DNA of 64,000 nt from Corylus avellana. Taxonomy: Eukaryota > Streptophyta > Magnoliopsida > Fagales > Betulaceae. Shown here one piece after another: positions 46,234 to 58,771 of this stretch. Made by a program: the position numbers and the translations under genes. Position 1 is the stretch's first letter. Every line of letters begins with the position of its first letter. The notes below the pieces were generated by a model, which worked only from the letters and a program-made list of their open reading frames with translations, did not search any database and was not told where the DNA came from. The stretch is from the NCBI RefSeq assembly GCF_901000735.1, contig NC_081547.1, positions 20,460,838-20,524,837 on the forward strand, written 5' to 3'.

Positions 46234-49171
46234 ATGGGTGTAGGATAACTTGTAGGCGCTTGGGCAAGATTTTTTTGAAACATTATTTACATCTGGTTGT
46301 TCTACTGCAAGGCGGACCAGTTTTAACTCTCTTCCTACTATGCATTGAATCCATCCTGCGGCCCTCGAGAAGCCGGAGAATACCCATTATGCAGGCCTTC
46401 CACGAGTGGTCCGGTGTGTTCGTTACAAAATCATCCATGCATCAAATTCTGCTGTTCATTACAGAAGTATTTATGGCATCAATTCATGCTGTTTCTGATT
46501 ATTTATATCAATTTTGCCATTACAAACATTAGCCTGTTAAGATATGCGTTGCAATACGGTATAGTAGTATTAGAGCTATCAATATTGTAGATTTGTTGTA
46601 ATGCTCAACAGGAGATTTGATGGAATCAAAAGGTTCTTATTGCGTGCACTTCTCTTTTGAGTTTCTTATAGCGTTCAATTTATTTATAACTGTTCATACA
46701 AGATCATTTCCATCACTCTTTAATCAAAAGGTTCTTATTGCGTGCACTTCTCTTTTGAGTTTCTTATAGCATTCAATTTATTTATAACTGTTCACACAAG
46801 ATCATTTCCATCACTCTTTGGTTTATATTATTTGAAGTAATTGTAGTCCATAGGTGAAGAACGTATGACCATCTAAGGGCCTCAAGCCTACCATCTCCGT
46901 TGACAAAAAAAAAAAAAAAAAACAGGGGTGCTCTGCAAATTTTTAAATTTGTCTCTTTAACCTTTTTTAGTTTTTATAATATAAACACTTTAAAATAGTT
47001 TTTTACTCCCCTTAAAAAGAGTTTGTTTAGTTTTGCTCTCCCACCTCATGAGAAGAAAGAGATGGGAATTGGCGGGATTGAGATCTTGCAATTCTTGCTT
47101 CAAGTATCTATGTAATTCATTAAAAAAGAACGGCTTGGATTGAATCGCATAAGCATTTAAAAAGGAAAAAAAAAAAAAAAAAAAAAAGTAAAGAGAGTGA
47201 CTGACCATCCTTGACCATCCCAACCACTTATGAGAATGGCCGGCCACCTCTCTCCTTAAATTACCAGGATTTATTGCATAACCCTCAAGTCATCAAGCCC
47301 TTAGGAGTTGATTACACTATTCTCTCATTCCCCCCTCCCCCCAAAATTATCAAGGGTGGTTGCACCACCTCTCAAACCCTCAAGGGTGATTGCACCCCGT
47401 CTCTTGAACTACTAGGAGGTAGTTGCACCACGTCCATGAGGTTACTGACCACCACCATTAAAAGGTGTGGTGATGATTGGCTACTCTTTTAGGAGTGGTT
47501 GACCCACTCCCAATAATACAGTTGGGGTGGTCAACCACCACTTCAAAGATTTAGAGGGTGGTTGGCCACTCCCGTGGATGATCAATCTATCACAGCCACA
47601 TCTCTAGGTAGTCGGCCACCCTTTGATAGTGAAAAGGTGGTCTAAATTGTTCATTTTGAATTAATGATCTAAATTTTTAAAATTGTAGGGACCTCAATCT
47701 AGGAATAGGCGGTAAACATTGGGTTCTGAGCTTGAACTCAATGAACTGTAAAGAGATGGTAAATGCCAACAATTTTGGGGGCTCGAAGGTAGGTGGAGAA
47801 GGTGAGGGGATAAGGTGGGAGTGACTGCAAGGCTGTTGGCAAAGGAAGTAGAGTAGAGGATGGTGGTCCGTAAGGTGGAACACAACAAGCTCTCTGCAGA
47901 GGAAGTGGCCCAATGCTAAAAAGATTTAGGGTCATGGGAAGAAAGTGAGGAGGAGGAAAGAGGTGAAAAGGGGAGGGGAGAAGACCAAGCAGGGTACAGG
48001 GGAGGAAGGGGGAGATCGAAAGCGAAAGCCAAGGGAGGGAGCATAAAAGATCAAGCCTTGCTCATCTATACTGTTGATGCGTTTTTTTGTTTAAGGATTT
48101 GCTAACTAGTGATTTTTCTTCGTGGTTGAGCTATGAGAGGACTTCTTGTATGGCAATGGTACTCCTACAAAATAAGGACAAGGTCAGAGGGTTTTCGGTC
48201 AGTTAGGGCCGAAGACCTTCCGATGCTTAAGTTAGCTTAAACATCTTTATATTTCCATCTATAAATCAGTACGTGAAGAGTGTGAAATGTATGTAAGACT
48301 TATGAAGAGAAGAGTTCAAGAGAGAAGTGGGATTGAGAGTCCCAAAAATGTGTTAGAGAGTGTTTTGAAGTCCTGGGAGAACTCGTGGAAAAGAGAACTC
48401 CTCGAAAAGGTCCCTGGACTTTTTTTTTTTTTTTCCTGAACTTTTTTTTTTTTTTTGTTTTTTTTTTACATATACATGTAAACACAAGAGGGGAAGGGGG
48501 ATTTGAACTAATATGATTTGAACTAATATCGATAAAGGCATATCGTACTTAATTAAGGTGAATGGATGAAGGCACATTGGCCATGGCGAGGTATTTTCTC
48601 CCCAACATATACTTGATTCATTATCTTCTCAATCTTATCATATAGCACCCTGCGGAAAACTAGCCATATAGAGCCTCATATCTTGTAACTTTTAACAATA
48701 ATACAAGATTATAACATCAAAAAGGTTCTAGTGACGTCTAACTCTGCAATATCTTTCAGCTTTTCCTTCCCTTCACCAAATACAAAATGATGAAACACTG
48801 ATGACCAACGGATGACTTGACTTCTAAAATTCTAATAGAAGCTGGTTGCGTCTACTATATATATTCGTCTTTCACAACTACTATGATTATTATTAATATT
48901 TTTTGAAAAACACATTAGTAATGATATTCAACAAATCATCACAAATACTTGAGAGCACGAATCTAATCCCAACTGAGACAAATGCCCCCATTGCATTTCT
49001 TTAATTTAAAATTTTAAAGCAGAAATCACATTAAAAAAAGACCAAATACAACACTCCCTTTCGCTAAATGGGAGTAGTAGTAAAGGACTTTTGATAAAAA
49101 CATGCCCAACAACAAAATAAACACTTGAGATAACATAACAAAACACAAGCTGCAGGCAAAAGCCTTCCAAA

Positions 49172-49743
49172 CTAGTCCTTATTGTACCCCTGACCCTGCT
49201 GCTGCTGCTGCTGCTTATTGAGAGTATCATCCTCAACAGCATTACTATTATTATTATCTTTGCCCATCCCCAATGTATGCTTCACCGCATCAGCTGCACC
49301 TTGCGCCATCTGCTTCACCTGCTCTCCAGTCTTCTGCAGCACCCCGCCGGTCTTCTCCTTCCCGGCCTGCGCCTTCTCACGGGCCGCTTGCGCCACCTCC
49401 GCCGCCTTCTGCTTGCCAGTCTCCGCTGCTTCTGCCGCCTTTTCCTTGGCCGATTGGGCCGTGCTTGAGGTCTTCTCTTTGGCTGCTTGGGTTGTCTCTG
49501 AGGTCTTGTCCTTTGCTTGTTGGGATTTCTCTGATGTCTTGTCCTTTGCCGCTTCCGCCTTCTCCCTCATGGTTCCCATTGTCTGGTCCGTTTTCTCCTG
49601 AGTAATAAGCAAGCACACAAAATCAAAAAAAAAAAAAAAAAACATTACTTTTAGTAAAACGACTGTCATCAAATGAAAAAAAATTATACCTCTGCTCGAC
49701 CCTTGGTTTCACCAGCTCTGTAGCTCTGATCATGGGAGGCCAT
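49172..49743 (-). CDS. Group-3 LEA protein, second (probably allelic) copy
   Basis: Exon 1 49690-49743, exon 2 49172-49597. It differs from the 40119 copy by one clear residue in the 11-mer region (KAAEVAQAAREK instead of KAAEAAQAAREK). Promoter elements are conserved: CACGTG at 49893-49898, 49924-49929 and 50047-50052, ACGTGTC at 50033-50039. It is likely the other allele of the same locus. Confidence 0.9.
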
Positions 49744-50155
49744 TTTCTTTATAGTTTGAGAAATTGCTTTTGCTTTGTAAAATCTGAGAAAACTTGAAGA
49801 GTATCAGAAATTTTTTGGTTGCGAGGATATTATATAAGGGTGTCTTGGGTGGATGGATATTTGTAGTATTTTCATGTTGCCTAAGTGACAAACACGTGCA
49901 CTGCGTTTTGACAGGTTGTGTGGCACGTGTCGCGATGAGGTTAAGGATGATAGTTTTGCTGCAAGCCTGCAACTTCGATTGGTGACTCAACCTATAGAAT
50001 ATCGCCACCTCGTGCCTCTGTTGTTGTAGATTACGTGTCTAGCTTACACGTGTTTTTTTCTTTAGAATGCCTGCACTCGATTTCGAGGACAATTTTAAAC
50101 AAATTCGCTGCATCATTTGCTTTAATCGTGCCACCACACCAATGTTAGCTCCAAG

Positions 50156-51548
50156 CAAAGGTGAAAAGACGGTTACGATTAATGGTGAGTGGTTATTAGT
50201 TAAAATTGTTAATCGTAATCGTTTAAGTGGTTAATAATTTATTAACTGTCTCCGCTAATCGCTTAGGCGTTTAAACGGCAGTTAGCGATAAGTAACTCTA
50301 ATAACCATTAACTATAATTATTTAAGTAGTTAGTAAAATTCATTAACCGTCTCGACTAACCGCTTAGGCGGTTAACAATTAGTAACTCTAATAACTGTTA
50401 ACCATTTTTTTTTAAAAATAAAAAAACCAAAATAATGTCGTTTCTTTGGTAATACAATAATATCATACTACATACCAGGGCCGGCCCAACCGCTAGGCGA
50501 GTTAGGCTGGTGCCTAGAGCCCCAGATTTCTAAGGCCCAAAATATTTTTTAATAAGGCTAAAAAAAATTTGCACAAAGGCCCTCAACATGCTTTAAGAAA
50601 AAAAATTATTATTTGTTTATAATATCAAGGCCTCAATATGTTTTTTCGAGGCCTTCAACATGCTTTAAAAAAACAATATTATTTTTTTTATAATATGGAG
50701 ACCTTCTGCACAACAGCCACAATGCACTCAACAGTTAACATGTTTTAATATATATTATTTGTTTATAATATTGAGGCCCACGAAAAAAAAAATCTAAGAA
50801 TCCCACAGACTTGTCTGTTGTGGTTATTTTGCAAAAGAGAAATGATACAAATCCCAAATTTTCTTCGCAAAAATGAGTTCTCAAATGATGTGTCACCATC
50901 CCATGAGTTGGTGACACACTTCCAAAAATAATAAATCTCATGAGATTGTGACACATCATTTGGGAACTCATTTTTGGGAAGAAAATTTGGGATGTATAGC
51001 ATTCCTTTTGCAGATATCCAGCCCCTCACAAAAGGTTAAAGTGTTCAATTTTTCACATTTCAAAAAGATTAAAATGGTTATTTTGCAATTTACGAAAATG
51101 CTGAAAGACAAAAATAAGTCTACTTAATTTAAGTATAAAGAACAAAGAGTAAGGGCAAAATGGTAATTTTAGTCTCAAACAAAAAATCACTGAGTGCGGA
51201 ATCAGTGCTTATTAGGTGAAGATCTTCTACAATATTAAAATAAATATTATTTAATTAATATTTAAATATTAAAAAAATAAGGCTCAATTTTAAAGTTTTG
51301 CCTAAGGCCCCTAATTCATTGGGCTGGCCCTGCTACATACGATATTATTTCTAGATTTTTATACATTGTTTATATATATTTAAAATTTTAAACACAAAAA
51401 GACATTGTTTCATATATATATATATATAGCGGTTTTGGAAAAAAATTAAAACCGCTAACCGAAACTGCCTTCAAAATCTGTTAGCAGTTATTACAGTTAG
51501 CGATTAGCAGTTAGAGGGTGGTTATTAGCAGCCCGCCGTTTCACCCCT
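50156..51548. mobile_element. CTAACCG/CGGTTAG hAT-like element, member E (allelic to D), with nested hAT
   Basis: Flanked by perfect AGCTCCAAG repeats at 50147-50155 and 51549-51557. The GGCCGGCC element is nested at 50476-51332 with CTACATAC duplications (50468-50475, 51333-51340). Same insertion sites as in the first contig, as expected for alleles. Confidence 0.8.
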
Positions 51549-52013
51549 AGCTCCAAGGCCGACTAAGCCCAAAAAATTATAGGAAAATCAAAAACGAAAA
51601 ATTCCTGGTGGCATGCTACCTAATTGGTTTACAACATTTTTTTAATTGGCTGTAATAAATATGGACATAAATTGTACTGAATTAAATTTATGATTGTTTT
51701 CTAAGTTATTGGTGAAAAAGGAAAATGTAATATACATGCAATTTATATTTTACTTTACTTTTTTTTTTTTTTTTTAATATATTTTACTTAATACTGATGT
51801 CACTCTTTACTAGATAAACAATAGTAAATACAGGTGAAGGAGATGAAACAGCAGCCAGGTCCCTAGGTGGGGAATTTTGATCCACATCTTTATCAGCTTA
51901 ATAAGGTTAGTTTGTTAATTTTGTGTAAATTATATTTTTATTTGCTGCTTTAAGCTTGTATTCTTAGTTTCAGTGGTTGGGTTAGGGTGCATATTCTCTT
52001 AATATTGTTGGGT

Positions 52014-52496
52014 TGAGCACAGAGTAGCTATATCTATATCTTCATTTTAATTAATTTATATCTATATCCTCATTTTAATTAATTTCATGATGATAAGTAA
52101 GTAAAAATTATAGGATTTACATTAACAAATAACTTAAAACACAAAATATTGACAACATACTTAAAATTATTATTTGTGTCACATCAAAAGACCCTTTTTT
52201 TTTTTTTTTTGTCAAATAAAAATCAAAATGCACATTCCAAAACATGTTTGGGTGGTTACCATGTGTAACCTTCTATGTTCGAGGACAACTTGAGATCACT
52301 AAAAAAATATATCTATAACGGCGCATTATTTTGTTATGAGAATGGAATTTTATATGGAACAATTATTAATATTACGATATATTAAAATATATGATACAGT
52401 AGAATATTTTATTGTCTTTATTTTTATTTTATTCTATGTAAGAGTTTTGACAACTTAACCCTAGAAAATATTGTAATGGTTTGCATATTTAAAGGC
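52014..52496. repeat. First copy of a ~475-bp direct repeat, ends at an N gap
   Basis: From GAGTAGCTATATC (about 52022) to CATATTTAAAGGC (52496) it is almost identical to 53144-53612. It includes the first 165 bp of an LTR (from 52332). It stops at a 20-N gap. Confidence 0.8.
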
Positions 52497-52516
52497 NNNN
52501 NNNNNNNNNNNNNNNN

Positions 52517-53142
52517 GGCCAATGTATTTGGGGGCCTTAGACAAAACTTTAAAATTGAGCCTTATTTTTTTAATATTTAAATATTAATTAAATAATATTT
52601 ATTTTAATATTGCAGGAGATCTTTATCTAATAAGCACCGATTCCGCACGTAGTGATTTTTTGTTTGGGACTAAAATTACCAGTTTGCCCTTACTCTTTGT
52701 TTTTTATACTTAAATTAAGCAGGCTTATTTGTGTTTTTCAGCATTTTCGTAGATTGCAAAATAACCATTTTAACCTTTTGTGAGGGGCTGAATTTCTACA
52801 AAATAACCACAACAGACAAGTCTATTTGGGATTCTCAGATTTTTTTTTTTTCCGTTCTTATTTTATAGAGGGCCTCGATATTATAAACAAATAATATTAT
52901 TTTTTAAAAAACATGTTGACTGTTGAGGGCCTCGTGTGCAGAAGGCCTGCATACTATAAAAAAAATAATATTGTTTTTCTAAAGCATGTTGAAGGCCTCA
53001 AGAAAGCATATTGAAGGCTTTTATGCAAATTTTTTTGGCCTTATTAAAAAATATTTTGGGCCTTAAAAAAAAAAATTTTGGGCCTTAGAAATCTGGGGCT
53101 CTAGGCGCAGGCCTAACTCGCCTAGCGATTGGGCCGGCCCTG
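52517..53142. mobile_element. GGCCGGCC hAT-like element, inverted partial copy
   Basis: Reverse complement of the element at 41424-42309: it starts near the internal AATGTATTTGGGGGCC block and finishes CGATTGGGCCGGCCCTG at 53142. The left terminus is hidden by the gap 52497-52516. The flank after it (TGAGTAGC) is a one-base variant of the corresponding site in the other repeat copy (AGAGTAGC). Confidence 0.75.
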
Positions 53143-53612
53143 TGAGTAGCTATATCTATATCTTCATTTTAATTAATTTATATCTATATCCTCATTTTAA
53201 TTAATTTCATGATGATAAGTAAGTAAAAATTATAGGATTTACATTAACAAATAACTTAAAACACAAAATATTGACAACATACTTAAAATTATTATTTGTG
53301 TCACATCAAAAGACCCTTTTTTTTTTTGTCAAATAAAAATCAAAATGCACATTCCAAAACATCTTTGGGTGGTTACCATGTGTAACCTTCTATCTTCGAG
53401 AACAACTTGAGATCACTAAAAAAATATATCTATAACGGCGCATTATTTTGTTATGAGAATGGAATTTTATATGGAACAATTATTAATATTAAGATATATT
53501 AAAATATATGATACAGTATAATATTTTATTGTCTTTATTTTTATTTTATTCTATGTAAGAGTTTTGACAACTTAACCCTAGAAAATATTGTAATGGTTTG
53601 CATATTTAAAGG
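53143..53612. repeat. Second copy of the ~475-bp direct repeat
   Basis: Nearly identical to 52022-52496, including the start of the LTR at 53449 (TGTTATGAGAATGG). It also ends CATATTTAAAGGC. Confidence 0.8.
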
Positions 53613-54497
53613 CTATTTTTTTTTTTTTTTTTTTTTGAAGGAAAATCATTCTTATCTCATTAATAGAGGAATCAAGAGCATTAAAACTCTTACAATCACA
53701 GAACATAACGTTCTGAAAGATCCTAACCGAAGCTAAAAGATCAAAGTCGTAACTAAAAGATTACACATCAAAGACGCCAAACATCCGCTAACCTATAACT
53801 AATCTTCAGTTGGAATAACAGATCTGCGCTAGGCAGACACAAACTAATGCATAGGTAGCTCTTATTCCTCGAACCTGGGATCAAAAGGACCCCATGCCAA
53901 CACACATCCTCCTGAACCTGAAAGCCAGGATATCGTTCACATCCACAACCTCAGGGGTCTGGACCAAAATAACAAGCGAAGAGATCAAGAAAGAGGACAT
54001 GGCCTTATTACAAGCAGCAAGAAAAACAAGAAAAATACAGGGAAAATCAAAGCAATACAACTAAAAATTTAAAAATAGGAGCACACTAGGCGGATGACAA
54101 CAACCGGAAGAAAAGTCGATCGCATGCTTGCCGGAAACCGATGCGTAAATGGCGTTGGAAGCACATCGCGGTGGGGACGCGTGAAAAGACCCAACAGAAG
54201 ACAGCAAACGGCAAAGCTGGCGCGGAGGAGATCGGCGGCGCACTCAAAGAAATTGGGGGAAAGTTTGAGTGAATCCCCCATGAGCGGCACCCACAAAGTG
54301 TGCCCAAACAAACACCTAGCAAGAAAAAATAAACAAGCAAACAAAGAACAACAACAGGGAAAAGAAAGCGAAATCCAAAAACAAACACAAAAAAGAAAAG
54401 AAACACAGATCGGGGAAGAGAGGGGGGGAAGGAAAATGGGGAAGGGAGGGGGGAACAGATCAAGGAAAGAGAGGAGGGGGGGAGGGGGAGAAACCCC
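53613..54497 (-). mobile_element. LINE-like 3' end with poly(A), reverse orientation, inserted in the LTR
   Basis: Begins TA followed by about 20 T (a poly(A) tail on the minus strand) and GAAGGAAAATCATTCTTATC, the usual look of a plant L1-type 3' end. It runs to a 20-N gap. The 13-mer CATATTTAAAGGC occurs directly before it (53600-53612) and directly after the gap (54518-54530), as a long target duplication would. No conserved protein domain could be read in this stretch. Confidence 0.55.
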
Positions 54498-54891
54498 NNN
54501 NNNNNNNNNNNNNNNNNCATATTTAAAGGCAATTATGTTATGAATAAAAGAAGCAAAAAATTAATTCAAAACATTGTGTTTGCAAATGTTTTAGGTTCCC
54601 TTCAACGAATCTAAAAGACTTCGGTTCCTTCAAAACCTAACAATCTATCCCGTTGCGTGTATGTAAAAGCATTCACGTAACATTGGTATCAGAGCCAGGT
54701 TCAATGGCGGATCAAAAAATAGATCGTTTTGAGCAACAAATTGGTCATATTAGGACTTTGTTGGAGTGTTTGAAGAAGAGTATGGAGGAGCAGGCTTAAA
54801 AATTAGAGAGTTATCTAGCCACAACTAATCGTGCAATCCACTCATTCTACCACGATGAAGCAACCCACAACCCAATCTTACCGCCCAGTTC

Positions 54892-55307
54892 TGTTACGAT
54901 CCTAGTGTTACACATGGGTTAAGTCTAATCTTAACCATGTGTATATAAGCTCTTGGGCACCATTTCCTTGTAAGCCAATTTTCAAGGGTGAGTTGTACCC
55001 AAGCTTTGTATCATTTAATGTTACGAGTTTTTCCATATTAGGCTAGCCTTATTAATTTTATGTATTAGGTCTATATTATGTTAGCATACGTTGGCTAACC
55101 CTAACTGTATTAGGGTTATGATATTATTTCAATAAGAGCTGATGACTCAGCCCTACCTCTCTTATGTAATATGTAATGAATCCACTATTTGAAAGAAGCG
55201 ATGCTATGAATAAAGGCATGAGAAGAATTAAGCCCAAACCTTGTGTTTGAAAGGTGTAGGTTCTCTTAGAACCTAATTTATCCCGTTACGAACTTAGGCT
55301 CGTAGCA
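54892..55307. mobile_element. Solo LTR, 5-bp TSD AGTTC
   Basis: TGTTACGATCC..CTCGTAGCA, 416 bp, flanked by perfect AGTTC (54887-54891 and 55308-55312). It lies inside the internal region of the non-autonomous LTR element. The 3' third resembles the host LTR (AACCTAATTTATCCCGTTACG versus AACCTAACAATCTATCCCGTTGCG), so it is a related but distinct family. Confidence 0.85.
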
Positions 55308-56439
55308 AGTTCAACCCCAGCCATGCACAGCTACCACCTTCATCCCAAGCCAGTAGCCATATTTCCCCAGCCCCAACCGCAGATCCACAAGCCAACGCTG
55401 CTCAAAGAGATTCGCCGCTGCCGCCGTCCCGAATCCACCGCACCAACGCTACCACCATCTTTACAGTGCTGCCAACACTACTAGACACATCACACACCAC
55501 TGCTCAGCCCTAGATCTAGCAGCGTTTCCACTTGCCAGCGTCTTCTTTGATCGCTACCACTCCACCATCTTGCACGTCAATCCACCCTACCCGCGGAGGT
55601 GGAACTGTATCCATAAGGAAAACGACCAGCTACAAAGTGGTTGGAAAGTCTAGACAAAAACACTGCAAGGCTCTCTCATCAACGCTTAAAGATCATTCCT
55701 TTTTGAGTTGGCAATTGTAAGAGGTGCTGAAGGGGCCGATAGAAGAAAAAAAAAATGAGATTGCATCAGAAATGGGAAAAGAAATAGAAGAATTGTGATT
55801 ACAGTGCTTTTTCAAAGCATCGGAAATTGAAGATTGCCACGGAAGACTAAGCAAAGGTGAAGTCAGCAGGAAAGGGGAAAAAAAAAAAAGTGGGTCAGAA
55901 TTTTTGTTTAAGAGTTAATGAATCCAACTTCAAGAGCCAATTTGGCTCATTACGGTGCTTTTTCAGTATTGTTAATTGGTTTACATTATTATTGCATACA
56001 TCTGGCAACCGACTTCAAGATCAAGATTTTAAGACCTTGAGGAAAAGGTCATCTTCAAGGGGAAAGGAATGTTACAAGAATGGAATTTTTATGTGGAACA
56101 ATTATTAATATTAGGATATATTAAAATATATAATACAATATGATATTTTATTGTCTTTATTTTTATTTGATATTGTCTTTATTTTATTCTATGTAAGAGT
56201 TTTGATTACTCAACCCTAGTTTATATTTCAATAAGAGCTGATGACTCAGCCCTATAAAATATAGTAATAGTTTGCCTATTTAAAGGCCATCATGTTATGA
56301 ATAACGCTAAGCATAAAATTATTCAAAACATTTTGTTTGAAAATGTTTTAGGTTCCCTTCAACGAATCTAAAGGGCTTAGGTTCCCTCAAAACCTAACAA
56401 TATATCCCGTTGCGTGTATGTAAAAGTATCCACATAACA

Positions 56440-57043
56440 CATTTCATGGCGCATATTTAAGCGCCTATATTTCTCCTTTATACCAACGCTTGAGCAATTT
56501 GCGCCGATTATTTTCCTATTTAATTGTTGTCGGCATTGGTTATTTGCAATGATTATTTTCCTTTTCAATTACCAAAGCCTAGTCCTAGTGCCAACAAAAT
56601 TGGTTATTTGTGCTAGTTATTAAATTTTAATTCTAGGCGCATATTTTATGCAAGAGTGATGATGCGCTGGTAATTTAGACATAAAAATTAATTTACAATC
56701 AAAATGATCATAAAGTCAAAATAGGAAATAGTTCAAGAAGCTACAATGTATTTTTCTCTCCTTTTTCTCTTTCAAAAGTATATTCTTTTCCCATTTTCTC
56801 TTGTATATTCTTGTGGAAACAAATATATATTGTCGCATTTAAAACAGACAAATAAAAAGTGGCATTGAATCCATATCCAAAGTAAAATGAAATAAATGTA
56901 GAAAGAACTAAACTAGGGATGCAGAGATTTTCCTAAATTCACAATCACCTTCTATATGTAAAATAAAAGAGATTTACACTTGAAGGGTTTCCAACTTATA
57001 ATGTATTTCTATATGTGGAGAAGGTCATTCATTTTGATATGTC
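56440..57043. other. Intergenic, no gene seen
   Basis: AT-rich sequence between the LTR element and the LINE poly(A) end; only short, unsupported frames. Confidence 0.5.
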
Positions 57044-57194
57044 TTTTTTTTTTTTTTTTTTTTTTGATGAATGAGTAACTTTCATTAACAAAACAACTAA
57101 ACCATTTATAAAGAAAAGCTAAAGCTGAAAACTCATAAACAAGCAAATAAAATTTCTACAAAAAATTAAACCAATATCCCATCTATACCCAAAG
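57044..57194 (-). mobile_element. LINE 3' end (poly(A) and ORF2 stop), separated from its body by the Copia element
   Basis: A run of 22 T (57044-57065) is the poly(A) tail of a minus-strand LINE, preceded in its sense by TTAATGAAAGTTACTCATTC. The last bases before the Copia target duplication contain the likely ORF2 stop (TAG, minus strand, 57183-57185), three codons after the insertion site. It continues at 62610. Confidence 0.7.
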
Positions 57195-57874
57195 TGTTGG
57201 GGTTGTCCCTCTTTATGTGGGGACCAACCCACGTGGACTAGTAAACAAAAGGTCCTACCCTTTTGTTTGCTATATAAAAGGAACGTGTACATGTGTTTAG
57301 GTGAGACTAAGAGACAAAAGAAGGAGAAGAAAGAAACAATGCAGCGCAGGGAGAGAAAGAAGAAGAAAAAGAAGGAAAAAAAGGTTACGCCTTTTTCACA
57401 TCCGTTAGAGATTGGAAGGTCATTTGTGGTTCAATCTTAATGCAATTTTAAAGTGTTGTTCCTGACGACGAGTGCTACGTATTGACTAGTGTCGATTGTT
57501 GGAATTCCTCTCCAATCGCTTTGTTGCTAATACCTACTTGGTAAGATCTTTCTTTATTCTTGTTGGAATCCACTTTAGGGTGTTGAATTTTATGTTTAAT
57601 CCAAGAATGCATATATTCTTGATGTGGTGATAACCTCTAGATATTTCTCTAGAGAAGACAATTGTAAACTCATTATTGTTGATAGTAGAAGATTTAACTG
57701 GACTAGGTCCCGTGGTTTTTACCTTCGCATTGGAGGGTTTTCCACGTAAAAATCTTGGTGTTTTGCTTGTGGGTTTGCTTGATTATTATTTTACTACTGT
57801 GTTACTATTTAATTTGCACAAAGAGGGGTAGATTAATTCTGCTGAGCATTTGAGATTGGTTTTCACCCCTAACA
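57195..57874 (+). repeat. 5' LTR of the Copia element
   Basis: TG..CA bounded; contains TATATAAAAGG (about 57271) as a plausible TATA box for the element's transcript. Confidence 0.9.
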
Positions 57875-57929
57875 AAGTGGTATCACAGCCTTTGGTTGAT
57901 TGTTCGTGTGAAGTTCTTGTGTGAATTAA

Positions 57930-58700
57930 ATGGAAGAGTCATCTAATAGCATGGTTAAACTCACAGCTTCCAATTATTCAATTTGGAAGACTAGGATGAA
58001 AGATATTTTGTATTGCAAGGAATTGTTTGACCCCATTGAGTTGAAAGGTGTCAAACTAGTTGCTGCAACTAATGATGATTTGAAGAAATTGAATAGGAAA
58101 GCCGTTGGATATATTAGGCAGTGGATTGATCAAAGTGTCTTTCATCATGTAGCTAAAGAAGTTGATACTTATGGTCTTTGGCAGAAGTTAGAGAGTCTTA
58201 ATGAACGAAAGACTGCTCAAAACAAAGCCTTTGTGATAAGAATGCTTGTGAATTTGATGTACAAAGATGGGCATAGTGTTATGGAGCATCTGAGTAATTT
58301 TTAGGGAATGTTGAACGAGTTGTCTACCATGAAACTTGCACTAGATGATGAGGTGCAAGCATTACTTGTGTTGAGTTCTTTGCCAGACAGTTGGGAAACC
58401 TTGGTAGTGTCACTCAGTAATTCGGCTTTCAATGGTGTGATAACTATGGGTATGGTAAAAGATAGCATGTTCAATGAAGAGGCAAGAAGAAAAGAGTAAG
58501 GTATTTCTTTTTATTCAGAGGCACTTGTTATAGAAAGGCAGGGGAGAAGTAAAAGCAGAAAACCTCACAGGTATGACAATCGTGACAAGTCAAGAGGAAA
58601 GTCTTATTCAAAAATAGACCTAAAAAGTTTTCACTGTGGCAAGCCTGGGCATATAAGAAGAGATTGCAAAAAGTTTAAAAGGGAACAGTTGAAAGGAAAA
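57930..58700 (+). pseudogene. Copia gag, interrupted
   Basis: Starts MEESSNSMVKLTASNYSIWK, the N-terminal gag pattern of Copia. TAG at 58302-58304 and TAA at 58497-58499 interrupt it. Downstream in the same frame is the zinc knuckle FHCGKPGHIRRDC (58629-58667); its first cysteine is replaced by serine (AGT at 58626-58628). A frameshift separates it from the protease. Confidence 0.85.
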
Positions 58701-58771
58701 GACGAAGAACGTCAAGAAGAAAAGACACTGCAGCAGTTACATCTGATGGTGATGTGGTATTTGGTTTTGAT

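Larger units (their letters stand above)
43090..52013. repeat. Near-identical second copy of 34114-42989 (probable allelic contig)
   Basis: Collinear over its whole length: PWP2 exons 4-7, intron MITE, 98-bp tandem repeat, LEA gene and promoter, both nested hAT elements. Differences are scattered substitutions and small indels (an 11-bp indel near 44990, poly(A) length near 47168, extra T-run near 48430). It starts mid-intron directly after an N gap, so it has no 5' part of PWP2. Confidence 0.9.
52332..56439 (+). mobile_element. Non-autonomous LTR retrotransposon (LARD/TRIM-like), disrupted
   Basis: The 5' LTR begins TGTTATGAGAATGG (52332; again at 53449) and ends GTAACA at 54682. A primer-binding site TGGTATCAGAGCC, complementary to initiator tRNA-Met, is at 54684-54696. 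A polypurine tract AAGGGGAAAGGAA is at 56057-56069, then the 3' LTR 56070-56439 (TGTTACAAG..ATAACA). Flanks TATTT and CATTT are a near-match 5-bp duplication. The internal region (54697-56069) has no gag or pol; its reading frames have no recognisable domains. The 5' LTR is broken by the hAT copy, the direct repeat, the LINE piece and two gaps. Confidence 0.75.

Noticed and set aside
54086..54543. Overlapping frames of about 149 codons on both strands next to a gap
   Set aside because: They run through N and purine-rich LINE 3' sequence; no recognisable content.
55532..55720. Short frame in the internal region of the LTR element that might be gag
   Set aside because: No gag motif or zinc knuckle; the internal region is otherwise full of stops.
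57878..57890. Possible tRNA gene fragment (TGGTATCACAGCC)
   Set aside because: It is the retrotransposon primer-binding site, located right after the 5' LTR.
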